From Streptomyces sp. NBC_01775 (lineage in GTDB: Bacteria; Actinomycetota; Actinomycetes; Streptomycetales; Streptomycetaceae), in contig NZ_CP109104.1 of assembly GCF_035917675.1 (NCBI RefSeq), forward strand, positions 3,720,001-3,784,000: a DNA stretch of 64,000 nt. Reading direction: 5' to 3'. The notes beneath the pieces are model-generated. The model saw only the letters and a program-made list of their open reading frames with translations. It had not been told where the DNA came from and ran no database searches. Position numbers and translations under genes: made by a program. Shown here piece after piece: positions 55,385 to 63,287 of this stretch (the first letter of the stretch is position 1; every line of letters begins with the position of its first letter).

Positions 55385-55705
55385 ATGACCCGACTCGCGC
55401 CCGCCGCAGGTGTGCTGGCGGCTGCCGCCGCTCTGGTCGTCCTGCCCGTCAACGCCGCGAGCGCGGCCGGTCCCCAGACGTCCGCACCCCGTACGCTCGG
55501 CGCCTGCGCCGAGCTGACCGAGCAGGGCGCGGGCTGGGCCTCGCTGCGCAACGACTGTGGGGTGGAGATAGACGGCTCCGTGCAGCTCAGCGCCGGTACG
55601 AACCCGGCGTGCGTCACGATCGCCGCGGGCGACACCGTCGAGGTCACCTGGAAGGGCAGCGGGGTCGCCGAGTACGCGTACGACTGCGTAGAGCGGTCCG
55701 TATGA
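55385..55705 (+). CDS. Secreted tendamistat-like (alpha-amylase-inhibitor fold) protein
   Basis: 106 aa; AAGGAGGAG precedes the ATG. A signal peptide (MTRLAPAAGVLAAAAALVVL) is followed by a mature domain with four cysteines: ACAEL, NDCGV, PACVT and YDCVE. The order and spacing (C1-C2 17 residues, C2-C3 18, C3-C4 25) are close to tendamistat (16, 18, 28). The Trp-Arg-Tyr inhibitory triplet of tendamistat is not kept (a GWASLRN segment stands in its place), so amylase inhibition is doubtful. It may be an inhibitor of another target. Confidence 0.75.
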   Translation: MTRLAPAAGVLAAAAALVVLPVNAASAAGPQTSAPRTLGACAELTEQGAGWASLRNDCGVEIDGSVQLSAGTNPACVTIAAGDTVEVTWKGSGVAEYAYDCVERSV

Positions 55706-55772
55706 CGAGGGGGGCCGCGCCCGGTTCTGGCGCAGCCCCCCTCCGTCTTCCGCCTCCGTCCCGCTCGCCGTA

Positions 55773-57308
55773 TCAGCCAGCTGTATTGATCACCGCGTCC
55801 GCGGCGGCAGAGGGCGCCTCCGCGGGCACTTCCGGGGGCGCCTCCGGGGGCACTTCCGGGGGCACTTCCGGGGGCGCCCCGGTGCGCGCCTGCCGCGTTC
55901 CGCCGGTCCGGGGCAGCAGGCCGACGAGCAGCACGGAGGCGGCGGTGAGCGCGGCAGCCACCAGGTAGGCGGCGGCGTAACCGTCCGCGAGCTGCTCCTC
56001 GGTGGGCTCGGCGCCCTGCGCAGCGGTCGCCCCGACGGCGACGGCGCCCAGGACGGCCAGGCCCAGCGCGCCGCCGATCTGCCGCGAGGTGTTGACCAGC
56101 CCGGCCACCACTCCGGCCTCCCGCGCCGCCGCGCCGGTCGTCGCCGCGTCCGTCAGCGGCGTCATCAACAGGCCGATCCCGCCGGCCATCAGGATGCCGG
56201 GGCCCAGGATCGTGCCGAGGAAGGTGCCGTCGGCGTTCAGCACCAGCCCCTGCCAGCCGAACCCGGCTGTCGCCACCACTCCGCCCACGGCCACCATCGC
56301 GCGGATGCCGAACCGCGCCATCAGCCGGGGCGCCGCCTTGGAGCCGACGATGACCCCCGCCGTGTGCGGCAGGAAGGAGACGCCCGCGCGGACGGCGGAG
56401 TAGCCGAGCACGTTCTGCATGTAGAGCGACAGGAAGTACCACATCGCGAAGGCACCGGTCATGGCGACGAACGTCACCACGTTCCCCGCGGCGACGGCGC
56501 GCAGCCGGAACAGCCGCAGCGGTACGAGGGGTTCAGCCGTGCGCGCCTCGACCGCGACGAAGGCCGCCAGCGCCAGCAGCCCGCCCACGAGCGGGACCAG
56601 GACCTGTGCCGAGCCCCAGGAGTGCGACTCGGTGCGGCCGATGCCGTACGCGAGCGCCGCGACCCCGGAGGTCACCAGCGCGGCGCCCGGCAGGTCAAGA
56701 CCCCGGCGGCCCGTCTTCTCGTGCCGCTCCCGCAGCCCGAGCACGACGACGGCGACGACGAGCACCCCGACCGGCACGTTGATCAGCAGCACCCAGCGCC
56801 ACGACAGCAGATCCGTCAGCAGCCCGCCGACCAGGCCACCGGCCGCACCGCCCGCCGTCCCCACGGCGGCCCAGGTCGCGATCGCCCGGGTCCGCGCGGG
56901 TCCTTCCGGGAAGGTGGAGGTCAGCAACGAAAGAGTGACGGGCGCGAGCACGGCGGCGCCGATGCCCTGTACGGCGCGCGCGACGATGAGCATCTCCGCG
57001 TCCTGCGCGAGCCCGCCCGCCAGGCTCGCGGCGGTGAACAGGCCCAGGCCCGCCAGGTAGACGGGTTTGCGCCCGAAGAGGTCGGCGGCGCGCCCGCCCA
57101 GCAGCAGGAAGCCCGCGAAGGTCAGCGCGTAGGCGTTCACGACCCATTGCAGCGCCGAGCCGCTCAGCGACAGCCCGTCGCGCATGCTGGGCAGCGCGAC
57201 GTTGACGACGGACACGTCGAGGACGACGAGGAACTGGCCGATGCTGGAGGCCAGCACGACCGCCCAGGCGCCGGACCCGCGCCCGGACGAGGGAGGGGAG
57301 GATGACAT
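55773..57308 (-). CDS. MFS drug exporter, EmrB/QacA type (14 TM)
   Basis: 511 aa. I choose the ATG at 57308 (MSSSPPSSGRGSGAWAVVLA) with AGGATGG upstream; 57317 is an alternative. The DHA2 pattern is clear: VVLDVSVVNVALPSMRDGLS in helix 1, GGRAADLFGRKPVYLAGLGL, and the motif C region APVTLSLLTSTFPEGPARTR. 14 hydrophobic segments fit the drug:H+ antiporter-2 family. The C-terminal tail is Pro/Glu/Ala-rich, with PPEVPPEVPPEAPPEV repeats coded by a 12-bp-like DNA repeat. Substrate unknown. Confidence 0.92.
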   Translation of the reverse strand: MSSSPPSSGRGSGAWAVVLASSIGQFLVVLDVSVVNVALPSMRDGLSLSGSALQWVVNAYALTFAGFLLLGGRAADLFGRKPVYLAGLGLFTAASLAGGLAQDAEMLIVARAVQGIGAAVLAPVTLSLLTSTFPEGPARTRAIATWAAVGTAGGAAGGLVGGLLTDLLSWRWVLLINVPVGVLVVAVVVLGLRERHEKTGRRGLDLPGAALVTSGVAALAYGIGRTESHSWGSAQVLVPLVGGLLALAAFVAVEARTAEPLVPLRLFRLRAVAAGNVVTFVAMTGAFAMWYFLSLYMQNVLGYSAVRAGVSFLPHTAGVIVGSKAAPRLMARFGIRAMVAVGGVVATAGFGWQGLVLNADGTFLGTILGPGILMAGGIGLLMTPLTDAATTGAAAREAGVVAGLVNTSRQIGGALGLAVLGAVAVGATAAQGAEPTEEQLADGYAAAYLVAAALTAASVLLVGLLPRTGGTRQARTGAPPEVPPEVPPEAPPEVPAEAPSAAADAVINTAG

Positions 57309-57510
57309 GCCCGCCATCCTGCGCGCGTGGGTGCGCGCGGGCATCGGAACAAGGTCGCAACCCCGCCCGCACCTTCGCCCTAGAACCTTTGGAACCGTCC
57401 GCGCCGTCTCCGCCGGGACCGGGCCGACGCGGGGTCTTCCGTACCGGCGACGGCACCCGGGCCGTCCAGCGGCCCGACCGATGCGGCACCGGCGGAGCGG
57501 GGCAGATGCC

Positions 57511-58080
57511 TCACTTGTCGCCCAACGGCTCGCCCAACGGCTCGTCCAGGGGGTCGTCCAGCGGCTCGTCCTGGACGCGCAGGGCCGCGATCCACAGCGG
57601 CAGCATGTGGTGCACGCCCACGAGGAACACGCCCGTGACGGCCAGCGGGGTGGCCATGTCCCTCAGGGAGTCACCTGCCAGAGAGGTGACGAAGAAGACC
57701 AGCAGCGCGGCGGTCATCAGCCCCGAAGTGACCCGGTGGGCCAGCGTGTGGACGGTGCCGCGGTCGGCGAGCTGGCGCTCGTCCAGGACGTGGGCGCGCA
57801 GCTCCATCAGGCCCCGCGTCATGGAGTTGAGGAGACCGGTGGCCGGAATCCAGGCCAGCAGCGCGACCAGCGGTAGGGCCAGCAGCCACGCGCGGCCGGT
57901 CACGAAGCAGGCCGACATGCCCGCCAGCCCGACGAGCGTGAGGGCGATGTGGGCCGTCACGATGCCGCGCCGGGCCGCGCGGGTGGCGTGATAGCGCTTG
58001 ACGCGCGGGTCGTTCATCGTCCTGAACGACCACCTGTCGTGGCGGGTCATGTTGTCGTAACGGCTCGTGGTGGTGTTCAT
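57511..58080 (-). CDS. Membrane protein paired with an HTH regulator
   Basis: 189 aa from an ATG that overlaps the HTH stop (ATGA). Four hydrophobic segments follow a soluble N-terminus (MNTTTSRYDNMTRHDRWSFR): for example GIVTAHIALTLVGLAGMSAC and LLALPLVALLAWIPATGLLN. The C-terminal DEPLDDPLDEPLGEPLGDK is a short repeat written by 12-bp tandem units. HTH/membrane pairs of this kind are common in actinobacteria and firmicutes; role unknown. Confidence 0.85.
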   Translation of the reverse strand: MNTTTSRYDNMTRHDRWSFRTMNDPRVKRYHATRAARRGIVTAHIALTLVGLAGMSACFVTGRAWLLALPLVALLAWIPATGLLNSMTRGLMELRAHVLDERQLADRGTVHTLAHRVTSGLMTAALLVFFVTSLAGDSLRDMATPLAVTGVFLVGVHHMLPLWIAALRVQDEPLDDPLDEPLGEPLGDK

Positions 58081-58337
58081 CGGGCCTTCCCCCTGCCTGT
58101 GGTGCCGTACAGCTCGTCCGTGAGCGGGCGGAACGGCTCCAGGGAGAACAGCGCCTCCACCGGCAGCTCGAAGTAGCCGGCGATGCGCAGCGCCAGATCG
58201 AGGCTCGGGTTGTACTGCCCGCGCTCGATGTAGCCGACCGTCTGATAGTGCGCCCCGACCGCCTCGGCAAGCTGCTGCCGGGAGACACCACGCTCGGCCC
58301 GCACCACTGCCAGCCTGTTGTGTACGTGCTCGCTCAT
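58077..58337 (-). CDS. XRE-family helix-turn-helix regulator
   Basis: 86 aa. RLAVVRAERGVSRQQLAEAV and GAHYQTVGYIERGQYNPSLD form a clear HTH of the type that is coupled to a membrane protein. It overlaps the membrane-protein gene by ATGA and may regulate it. Four 13-bp repeats lie in its upstream region. Confidence 0.93.
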   Translation of the reverse strand: MSEHVHNRLAVVRAERGVSRQQLAEAVGAHYQTVGYIERGQYNPSLDLALRIAGYFELPVEALFSLEPFRPLTDELYGTTGRGKAR

Positions 58338-58387
58338 GTATAAGAAGTACTACATCTGGGAGCAGGTACACAACACCGCCGCACACA

Positions 58388-58441
58388 CTTCCCGTTACGG
58401 CTTCCCGTTACGGCTTCCCGTTACGGCACTTCCCGTTACGG
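58388..58441. repeat. 13-bp iterons, four copies, before the HTH gene
   Basis: cttcccgttacgg occurs at 58388, 58401 and 58414 without gap and again at 58429 after a 2-bp shift. The repeat lies 50-105 bp upstream of the HTH start, in a likely promoter region, and could be its binding array. Confidence 0.9.
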
Positions 58442-58467
58442 CACAGCGCGGCACGGCACGGCGCCGC

Positions 58468-59421
58468 TCACCTCGCGAACAGCACCAGCTTTCCCCGCAG
58501 ATGTCCCCGCTCGCTCTCCCGCTGCGCCTCCGCCGCGTCCGCGAGCGGGTAGCAGCGGTGAACGGGCAGGCGCAGGGTCCCGGCCCGGTGCAGGGTGAGG
58601 GTCTCGGCCATCGCGGCGGCGAAGTCGGAGTCCTCGTACCCGGAGAAGTACACCCCGTGCCGGGCCGCGTCCCCCTGGTCCGCGATGGCCACAACGCGTT
58701 CGGTGCCGCCCGTCAGCTCTATCGACACCTGGGCCGAGCCGTCGCGTTGCGCTCCGTCCAGCGCGGCGTCCACCCCCTGCGGCGCGACGGCCCGCACCCG
58801 CTCGGCCAGGTCCTCGCCGTACGTCACCGGGACGGCGCCGAGGGCGCGCAGGTAGGCGTGGTTGCTCTCGCTCGCCGTACCGATCACGCGGATGCCGCGC
58901 GCCACCGCGAGCTGGACGGCGAGGGTACCGACGCCGCCCGCCGCAGCGTGCAACAGCAGCGTCTCGCCCGCCTTGAGACCCAGATAGGTGAAACACCGCA
59001 CCGCCGTCTCCGCGGCCGACGGAACCGCAGCGGCCTCCAGCCAGCCGAGCGTCGGGGGGCGGCGGGCGAGCCGGTGGACCTCGGCGAGCGCGTACTCGGC
59101 GTAGGAGCCGGTGAGCGTGCAGCCGAAGACCTCGTCCCCGACCGCCAGTTCGTTCACATCAGGGCCGACGGCCTCGACGACGCCCGCGCCCTCGATGCCG
59201 GGCACGTGGGGCAGGGCGAGGTGGAAGAGGTCGGAGAGGCTCCCGTGGCGGAGCTTGTGGTCGAGCGGGTTGACCCCGGCCGTACGGACGGCGATCCGGA
59301 CCTGTCCGGGGCCGGGAGCGGGCAGCTCGACGGTCCTCGGGGCGAGTACGTCGGCGGAGCCGTAGCGGTCGAAGGCGACGGACTTGGTGGCGAGCGTTCT
59401 CGGGGTCGTTTCCTGCGGCAT
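58468..59421 (-). CDS. Quinone oxidoreductase-like medium-chain dehydrogenase
   Basis: 317 aa from the ATG at 59421. The GroES-like half (VRTAGVNPLDHKLRHGSLSD, HVPGIEGAGVVEAVGPDVNE) and the nucleotide motif LLLHAAAGGVGTLAVQLAVA are those of zinc-independent NADP quinone reductases in the medium-chain dehydrogenase superfamily. Zinc-ligand cysteines are missing, as expected. It probably reduces quinones or enones. It is divergent from the LuxR/ATPase gene. Confidence 0.92.
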   Translation of the reverse strand: MPQETTPRTLATKSVAFDRYGSADVLAPRTVELPAPGPGQVRIAVRTAGVNPLDHKLRHGSLSDLFHLALPHVPGIEGAGVVEAVGPDVNELAVGDEVFGCTLTGSYAEYALAEVHRLARRPPTLGWLEAAAVPSAAETAVRCFTYLGLKAGETLLLHAAAGGVGTLAVQLAVARGIRVIGTASESNHAYLRALGAVPVTYGEDLAERVRAVAPQGVDAALDGAQRDGSAQVSIELTGGTERVVAIADQGDAARHGVYFSGYEDSDFAAAMAETLTLHRAGTLRLPVHRCYPLADAAEAQRESERGHLRGKLVLFAR

Positions 59422-59587
59422 GAAGGAGTCCTCCGGCGTCGTTCGTGGCTTCTTGCGCGGTTCGCGGTTACGCGGCGCAGCACCACTCTCGTCAGCCCGC
59501 CCCGCCCGCAGGACCGGCCGACCGGCCGGTTCCCAGCCCGTCGAACGGACAGGCGACCAGGCGCAACCCCGTCGTACGGTGAGCCGT

Positions 59588-60916
59588 GTGGAGCGACGCT
59601 GGACGACCCCCGAAGAGACGCTGGCCCACGCCGCGGAAGTGGTCGGAACGCCGCTGCCGCGCCTGCTGGAGCGCACCTCGCGCGCGCTGCGCGGACTCGT
59701 GCCGCACACCGTCGCCGCGCAGCTCAGCGAGACGTCCGCGTACGCACCCCGGCAGGCCGTCGGCAGCGACGGCGAGCTGGCCGGACGCATCACCGGCCGC
59801 GAACTCGGCGAGCTCTCCGTCCACGTACGGGTCGGCATCCCGTGGCAGGGCGAAGCGGTGCTCGGCGGGGCGGCACGGCCCGTCCTCGGCGTCGCCTCGG
59901 CACCCCGGGGCGCGGGCGGTGCGCTGCTGGCACTGACCGGTATCGGCGAGGCACCGGTGCCGGACGGCGTACGGGAGACGGTGCAGGGGGTCTGGGATCT
60001 GGTGACGGCGCACGCCTACCAGTTGAGCGCCGAGGCGTACTCCGAGTACGCCGCCGTCTCCCGCGCCGCCGCCGCTGCCCGCGCCCACAGCATCGACGAG
60101 ATGACGGACGCGGTCACCACCTCGCTGTCCGGACTGCTGCGCGTCCTGCGGTCCGGCGCGCTCGACGACACCGCCGCACGCGGGGCCGCCACCGAACTGG
60201 CCGTCGAAGCGCTGAGCAGCCTGCGGACGATGCCGTACTGGAACCGGGAGCTGAGCGAGGAGAGCGCGGACGACGCGTTCCACCGGCTGACGCGGGAGCT
60301 GCGGCCTCTGCTACGGGACGGGAGACGCGGACGGAACGGGCCCGCCGGGCAGGCCGGGCGCGCCGCTCCGGTACGGCTCGGGCTGCGTCCGCCCGGCACC
60401 TCGCGCCATGTGCCGTCCGACACCGCGCACACCGCGCGCGCCGCCGTACGCGGTGCCGTGCTGGCCATGCTGGAGCAGGACGGTCTCGAACGGCTGCACA
60501 TCGGCTGGTGGCTGGAAGACCACACGCTGCGCGCCGCCGTACGGGACGACGGTCCCGGGCACCTCGGCGCCGAGTCCGTCGCCGGACATCTGTCCGAGCG
60601 GGTCGCCGGTCTGGGCGGCACGCTGGAGCTGGACGCCGTGCCCGGCTGGGGGACGACGTTCACCGTCGTCCTGCCGTTGTGCGCCCCGGGCCGTCAGGGG
60701 GCGACGGGGCCCGCGTCGGAGGGGCTGAACGAACTGCATCCGCGTGAGCTGCACGTCCTCGAACAGCTCGCGCTCGGGCGCCGCAACCGGGAGATCGCGA
60801 GCGCGCTCGGGATCAGCGAGTCGACGGTGAAGTTCCACGTCTCCAACATCCTGAGCAAGCTGGGCGTGTCCACACGCGGGGAGGCGGCGGCGCTCACCCG
60901 CGCCTGGGCGCGGTAG
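59588..60916 (+). CDS. LuxR-type regulator with a histidine-kinase-like ATPase domain
   Basis: 442 aa from a GTG. The middle (about residues 155-380) looks like a HisKA_3/HATPase module: DEMTDAVTTSLSGLLRVLRS, TARAAVRGAVLAMLEQDGLE, AAVRDDGPGHLGAESVAGHL and GTLELDAVPGWGTTFTVVLP. The C-terminus is a LuxR HTH (LHPRELHVLEQLALGRRNRE, SESTVKFHVSNILSKLGVS). No receiver domain lies between them. The phospho-acceptor histidine is not evident, so the protein may bind ATP without phosphorelay. Its N-terminal ~150 residues are of unknown fold. Confidence 0.82.
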   Translation: MERRWTTPEETLAHAAEVVGTPLPRLLERTSRALRGLVPHTVAAQLSETSAYAPRQAVGSDGELAGRITGRELGELSVHVRVGIPWQGEAVLGGAARPVLGVASAPRGAGGALLALTGIGEAPVPDGVRETVQGVWDLVTAHAYQLSAEAYSEYAAVSRAAAAARAHSIDEMTDAVTTSLSGLLRVLRSGALDDTAARGAATELAVEALSSLRTMPYWNRELSEESADDAFHRLTRELRPLLRDGRRGRNGPAGQAGRAAPVRLGLRPPGTSRHVPSDTAHTARAAVRGAVLAMLEQDGLERLHIGWWLEDHTLRAAVRDDGPGHLGAESVAGHLSERVAGLGGTLELDAVPGWGTTFTVVLPLCAPGRQGATGPASEGLNELHPRELHVLEQLALGRRNREIASALGISESTVKFHVSNILSKLGVSTRGEAAALTRAWAR

Positions 60917-61027
60917 GTCAGCGGCGGGCCCGTCGCACCGCTGTCGGCTTACCCGCCGTCGCGACTGCCCGTGGATTCGCCCACCCGCCCACCCGTTACC
61001 GCTCCCCGGGCGAGCTACCCTCGCTCG

Positions 61028-62197
61028 GTGCCTCTTCTCGGTCGGATACGCGGCGCCTCGCGGCGCACCCTGCTCGTGGTGGGCGGCGGCGTCCTTGTAC
61101 TGGCGCTCGGCGCGGGGCTCGTTCCGCTGCTGGTCCAGGGCGACGCCGAGGCGTCGGCCTGCCGGGCGGCGCCCGCCTCCGCGCGGGCGCTGGCGCGCGA
61201 CCCGCAGCGCGCTGCCGCGGCGCTCGATCCGGGCGCGGACGCCCGCACCACGGGGCCGCTCGAACGGCTCCTGCGTACCAAGGGTGCGCCGCTGTGCGGG
61301 AGCGCGGCGGGTACCGCGCTGGCCGGGCGCGCCGTCGTCGCCGCGACGACGGGCCGCACCTGGGAGCAGCGGGACGCGCCCGCGCGGGCGCACACGGAAC
61401 GGGAGGCGCGGATCGCCCACGCCCTCATCGAGCTTCTGGGGCACGGCCGGACCTACGAGCCGGACTTCCCGCTCGCGCTGAGTCCCTACGTCGCCCGGAC
61501 GCTCGCCGCCTACATCGAGGACACCGGCGGGCTCGCCCACGTGCCGGACTCCGACTGGTACCGCCCGACCGTGCGCGACGACCAGGCCGAGTACGAGGAC
61601 CACAGCGGCAACTGGGCCACGCCCTACCCGCACGGCCGCGACATGCACGCCGTCTTCCCCGACACACTGCGGATGGAGAAGGTGGTGCGCAGGCTGGCCG
61701 CCTCCCCCCGGGCCTTCGCCACGCTCTACGACGCCGAGCGGGCCCGCTTCGCCTACTACCTGGAGCGGCTGACCGGCGACGCCCAGGAGCCCGGCGAGAA
61801 GGCCAAGAACGGTCTGATGTCCACCGAGATCGAGTTGGAGCGCTCCGCCAACTTCATCGCGACCCTCATGGTCGGCCGCAACGTCGGTCTGAAGGAGGGC
61901 TGGATCTCCTCACGCGCCGCGTTCGAGCGCGCCGTGCTGCGGCACACCCGGGGCACCTACGCGGCGGCCGGCCACCAGGTGCGTACCCGCCCCGCCTCGG
62001 CCACGCTCGCCGACCGGCGGCCGGACGCCTCGGCGGGCAGCGGAAAGCGGGCCGCCGCACGGCTGATGGACGGCAGGGTGCAGCTGTTCGCCACCTTCGA
62101 CCGCTGGGCCCGCGAGCGGCACATCCCCGAGGGCAGCGCCGAACGGCTCCGCGTGGAGATCGACTCCCGCTACGTCCTGGCGCTGACCCAGTTCTAG
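61028..62197 (+). CDS. Membrane-anchored protein of unknown function
   Basis: 389 aa from the GTG at 61028 (MPLLGRIRGASRRTLLVVGG), chosen because the preceding codons lack GC3 bias; a GTG at 60971 would add 19 residues. One N-terminal helix (LLVVGGGVLVLALGAGLVPL) anchors an extracellular domain. Conserved-looking segments include ALSPYVARTLAAYIEDTGGL, DHSGNWATPYPHGRDMHAVF and NGLMSTEIELERSANFIATL. I recognise no catalytic motif or family. It ends at a 17-bp repeat. Confidence 0.78.
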   Translation: MPLLGRIRGASRRTLLVVGGGVLVLALGAGLVPLLVQGDAEASACRAAPASARALARDPQRAAAALDPGADARTTGPLERLLRTKGAPLCGSAAGTALAGRAVVAATTGRTWEQRDAPARAHTEREARIAHALIELLGHGRTYEPDFPLALSPYVARTLAAYIEDTGGLAHVPDSDWYRPTVRDDQAEYEDHSGNWATPYPHGRDMHAVFPDTLRMEKVVRRLAASPRAFATLYDAERARFAYYLERLTGDAQEPGEKAKNGLMSTEIELERSANFIATLMVGRNVGLKEGWISSRAAFERAVLRHTRGTYAAAGHQVRTRPASATLADRRPDASAGSGKRAAARLMDGRVQLFATFDRWARERHIPEGSAERLRVEIDSRYVLALTQF

Positions 62198-62247
62198 GGC
62201 CACGGCTCGTCCAGGGCCACGGCTCGTCCAGGGCCACGGCTCGTCCA
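62197..62247. repeat. 17-bp tandem repeat, three copies
   Basis: gggccacggctcgtcca is repeated three times without error between the stop of the anchored protein and the convergent methyltransferase gene. A fourth, decayed unit follows. Confidence 0.95.
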
Positions 62248-62250
62248 GGA

Positions 62251-63060
62251 CTACGGCTTGCGGCCGACGCCCCCGTACAGCGGCACCTCCTGGCGGGTCT
62301 CCAGCGAGGGCGCCTCGGGGCGCCACTGGGGGCAGGAGACGACGCCGGGCTCGATCACGTCCAGGCCGTCGAGGAAGGCGGCCACCTGCTCCGGGCTGCG
62401 GGGCTGGTACGGGACGGAGCCGCCGCGGTTGTAGCCCTCCAGGGCCTTCACGTACAGGGGGTCGGTGTTCGTGCCGTCCCGCACCGCCAGATAGCTGCCC
62501 GAGGGCAGGTCGCTCATCAGGCGCCGCACGATCGCGCGGGCCTCCTCGTAGTCGGGGACATGCGCCAGGATCCCCATCAGCATGACCGCGACCGGCCGGT
62601 CCAGGTCCAGGGTCGCGGCTGCGGCCTGAAGGATCTTCTCCGGCTGCCGCACATCGGCGTCGACGTACCGGGTGGCGCCCTCCGGAGTGCTGGTGAGCAG
62701 GGCGTTCGCATGCGCGAGCACCAGGGGATCGTTGTCGACGTAGACGATGTGCGCCTCGGGGGCGACCCGCTGGGCGACCTCGTGGGTGTTGTCCACGGTC
62801 GGCAGGCCCGTACCGATGTCCAGGAACTGGCGGATGCCGGCCTCCCCGGCCAGATACCGCACGGTGCGCCCGATGAAGTGCCGTCCCACCCGCGCGAGGG
62901 TGGTCATGTCCGGGAAGACCTCCCGGACCCTCTCGCCCGCCTGCCGGTCGGCCGCGTAGTGGTCCTTGCCGCCGGTCCAGTAGTCCCAGATCCGTGCAGA
63001 ATGCGCCACCGTGGTGTCGATCCCGTCCACGGGCTCCGGCCTGTCGGGCCCATCGGTCAT
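62251..63060 (-). CDS. DUF574-type SAM-dependent methyltransferase
   Basis: 269 aa. The family signatures are AHSARIWDYWTGGKDHYAAD near the N-terminus, the SAM site RQFLDIGTGLPTVDNTHEVA, VVYVDNDPLVLAHANALL-type (here IVYVDNDPLVLAHANALL), and ADVRQPEKILQAAAATLDL. Streptomyces carry many copies of this family; no substrate is known. It is divergent from a second member at 63288. Confidence 0.93.
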   Translation of the reverse strand: MTDGPDRPEPVDGIDTTVAHSARIWDYWTGGKDHYAADRQAGERVREVFPDMTTLARVGRHFIGRTVRYLAGEAGIRQFLDIGTGLPTVDNTHEVAQRVAPEAHIVYVDNDPLVLAHANALLTSTPEGATRYVDADVRQPEKILQAAAATLDLDRPVAVMLMGILAHVPDYEEARAIVRRLMSDLPSGSYLAVRDGTNTDPLYVKALEGYNRGGSVPYQPRSPEQVAAFLDGLDVIEPGVVSCPQWRPEAPSLETRQEVPLYGGVGRKP

Positions 63061-63184
63061 CGTGCTCTCCCCTGACTCGCTCAGCTACCGCTCCCCACAA
63101 CCTAGGCTCTTTCTCCATCTGGCGGGCCACGGACCCGGATTGAGCGTCGCCGGCGACGAGTCGCCGTGGCCGTACGGGAGTTCA

Positions 63185-63206
63185 CCCTCCCGCCGTTCCG
63201 GGAGGG
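63185..63206. promoter_or_regulatory. Inverted repeat between the two methyltransferase genes
   Basis: CCCTCCCG (63185-63192) and CGGGAGGG (63199-63206) pair across a 6-bp spacer in the divergent control region, about 80 bp before the rightward start. Confidence 0.5.
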
Positions 63207-63287
63207 AGTCCGGTTAGGCTTCATCTCGTGCAGATACGTTCATCTGCCTTGATATATCGATGAATTGTGGCCAGAAGCGGAGGAAGT

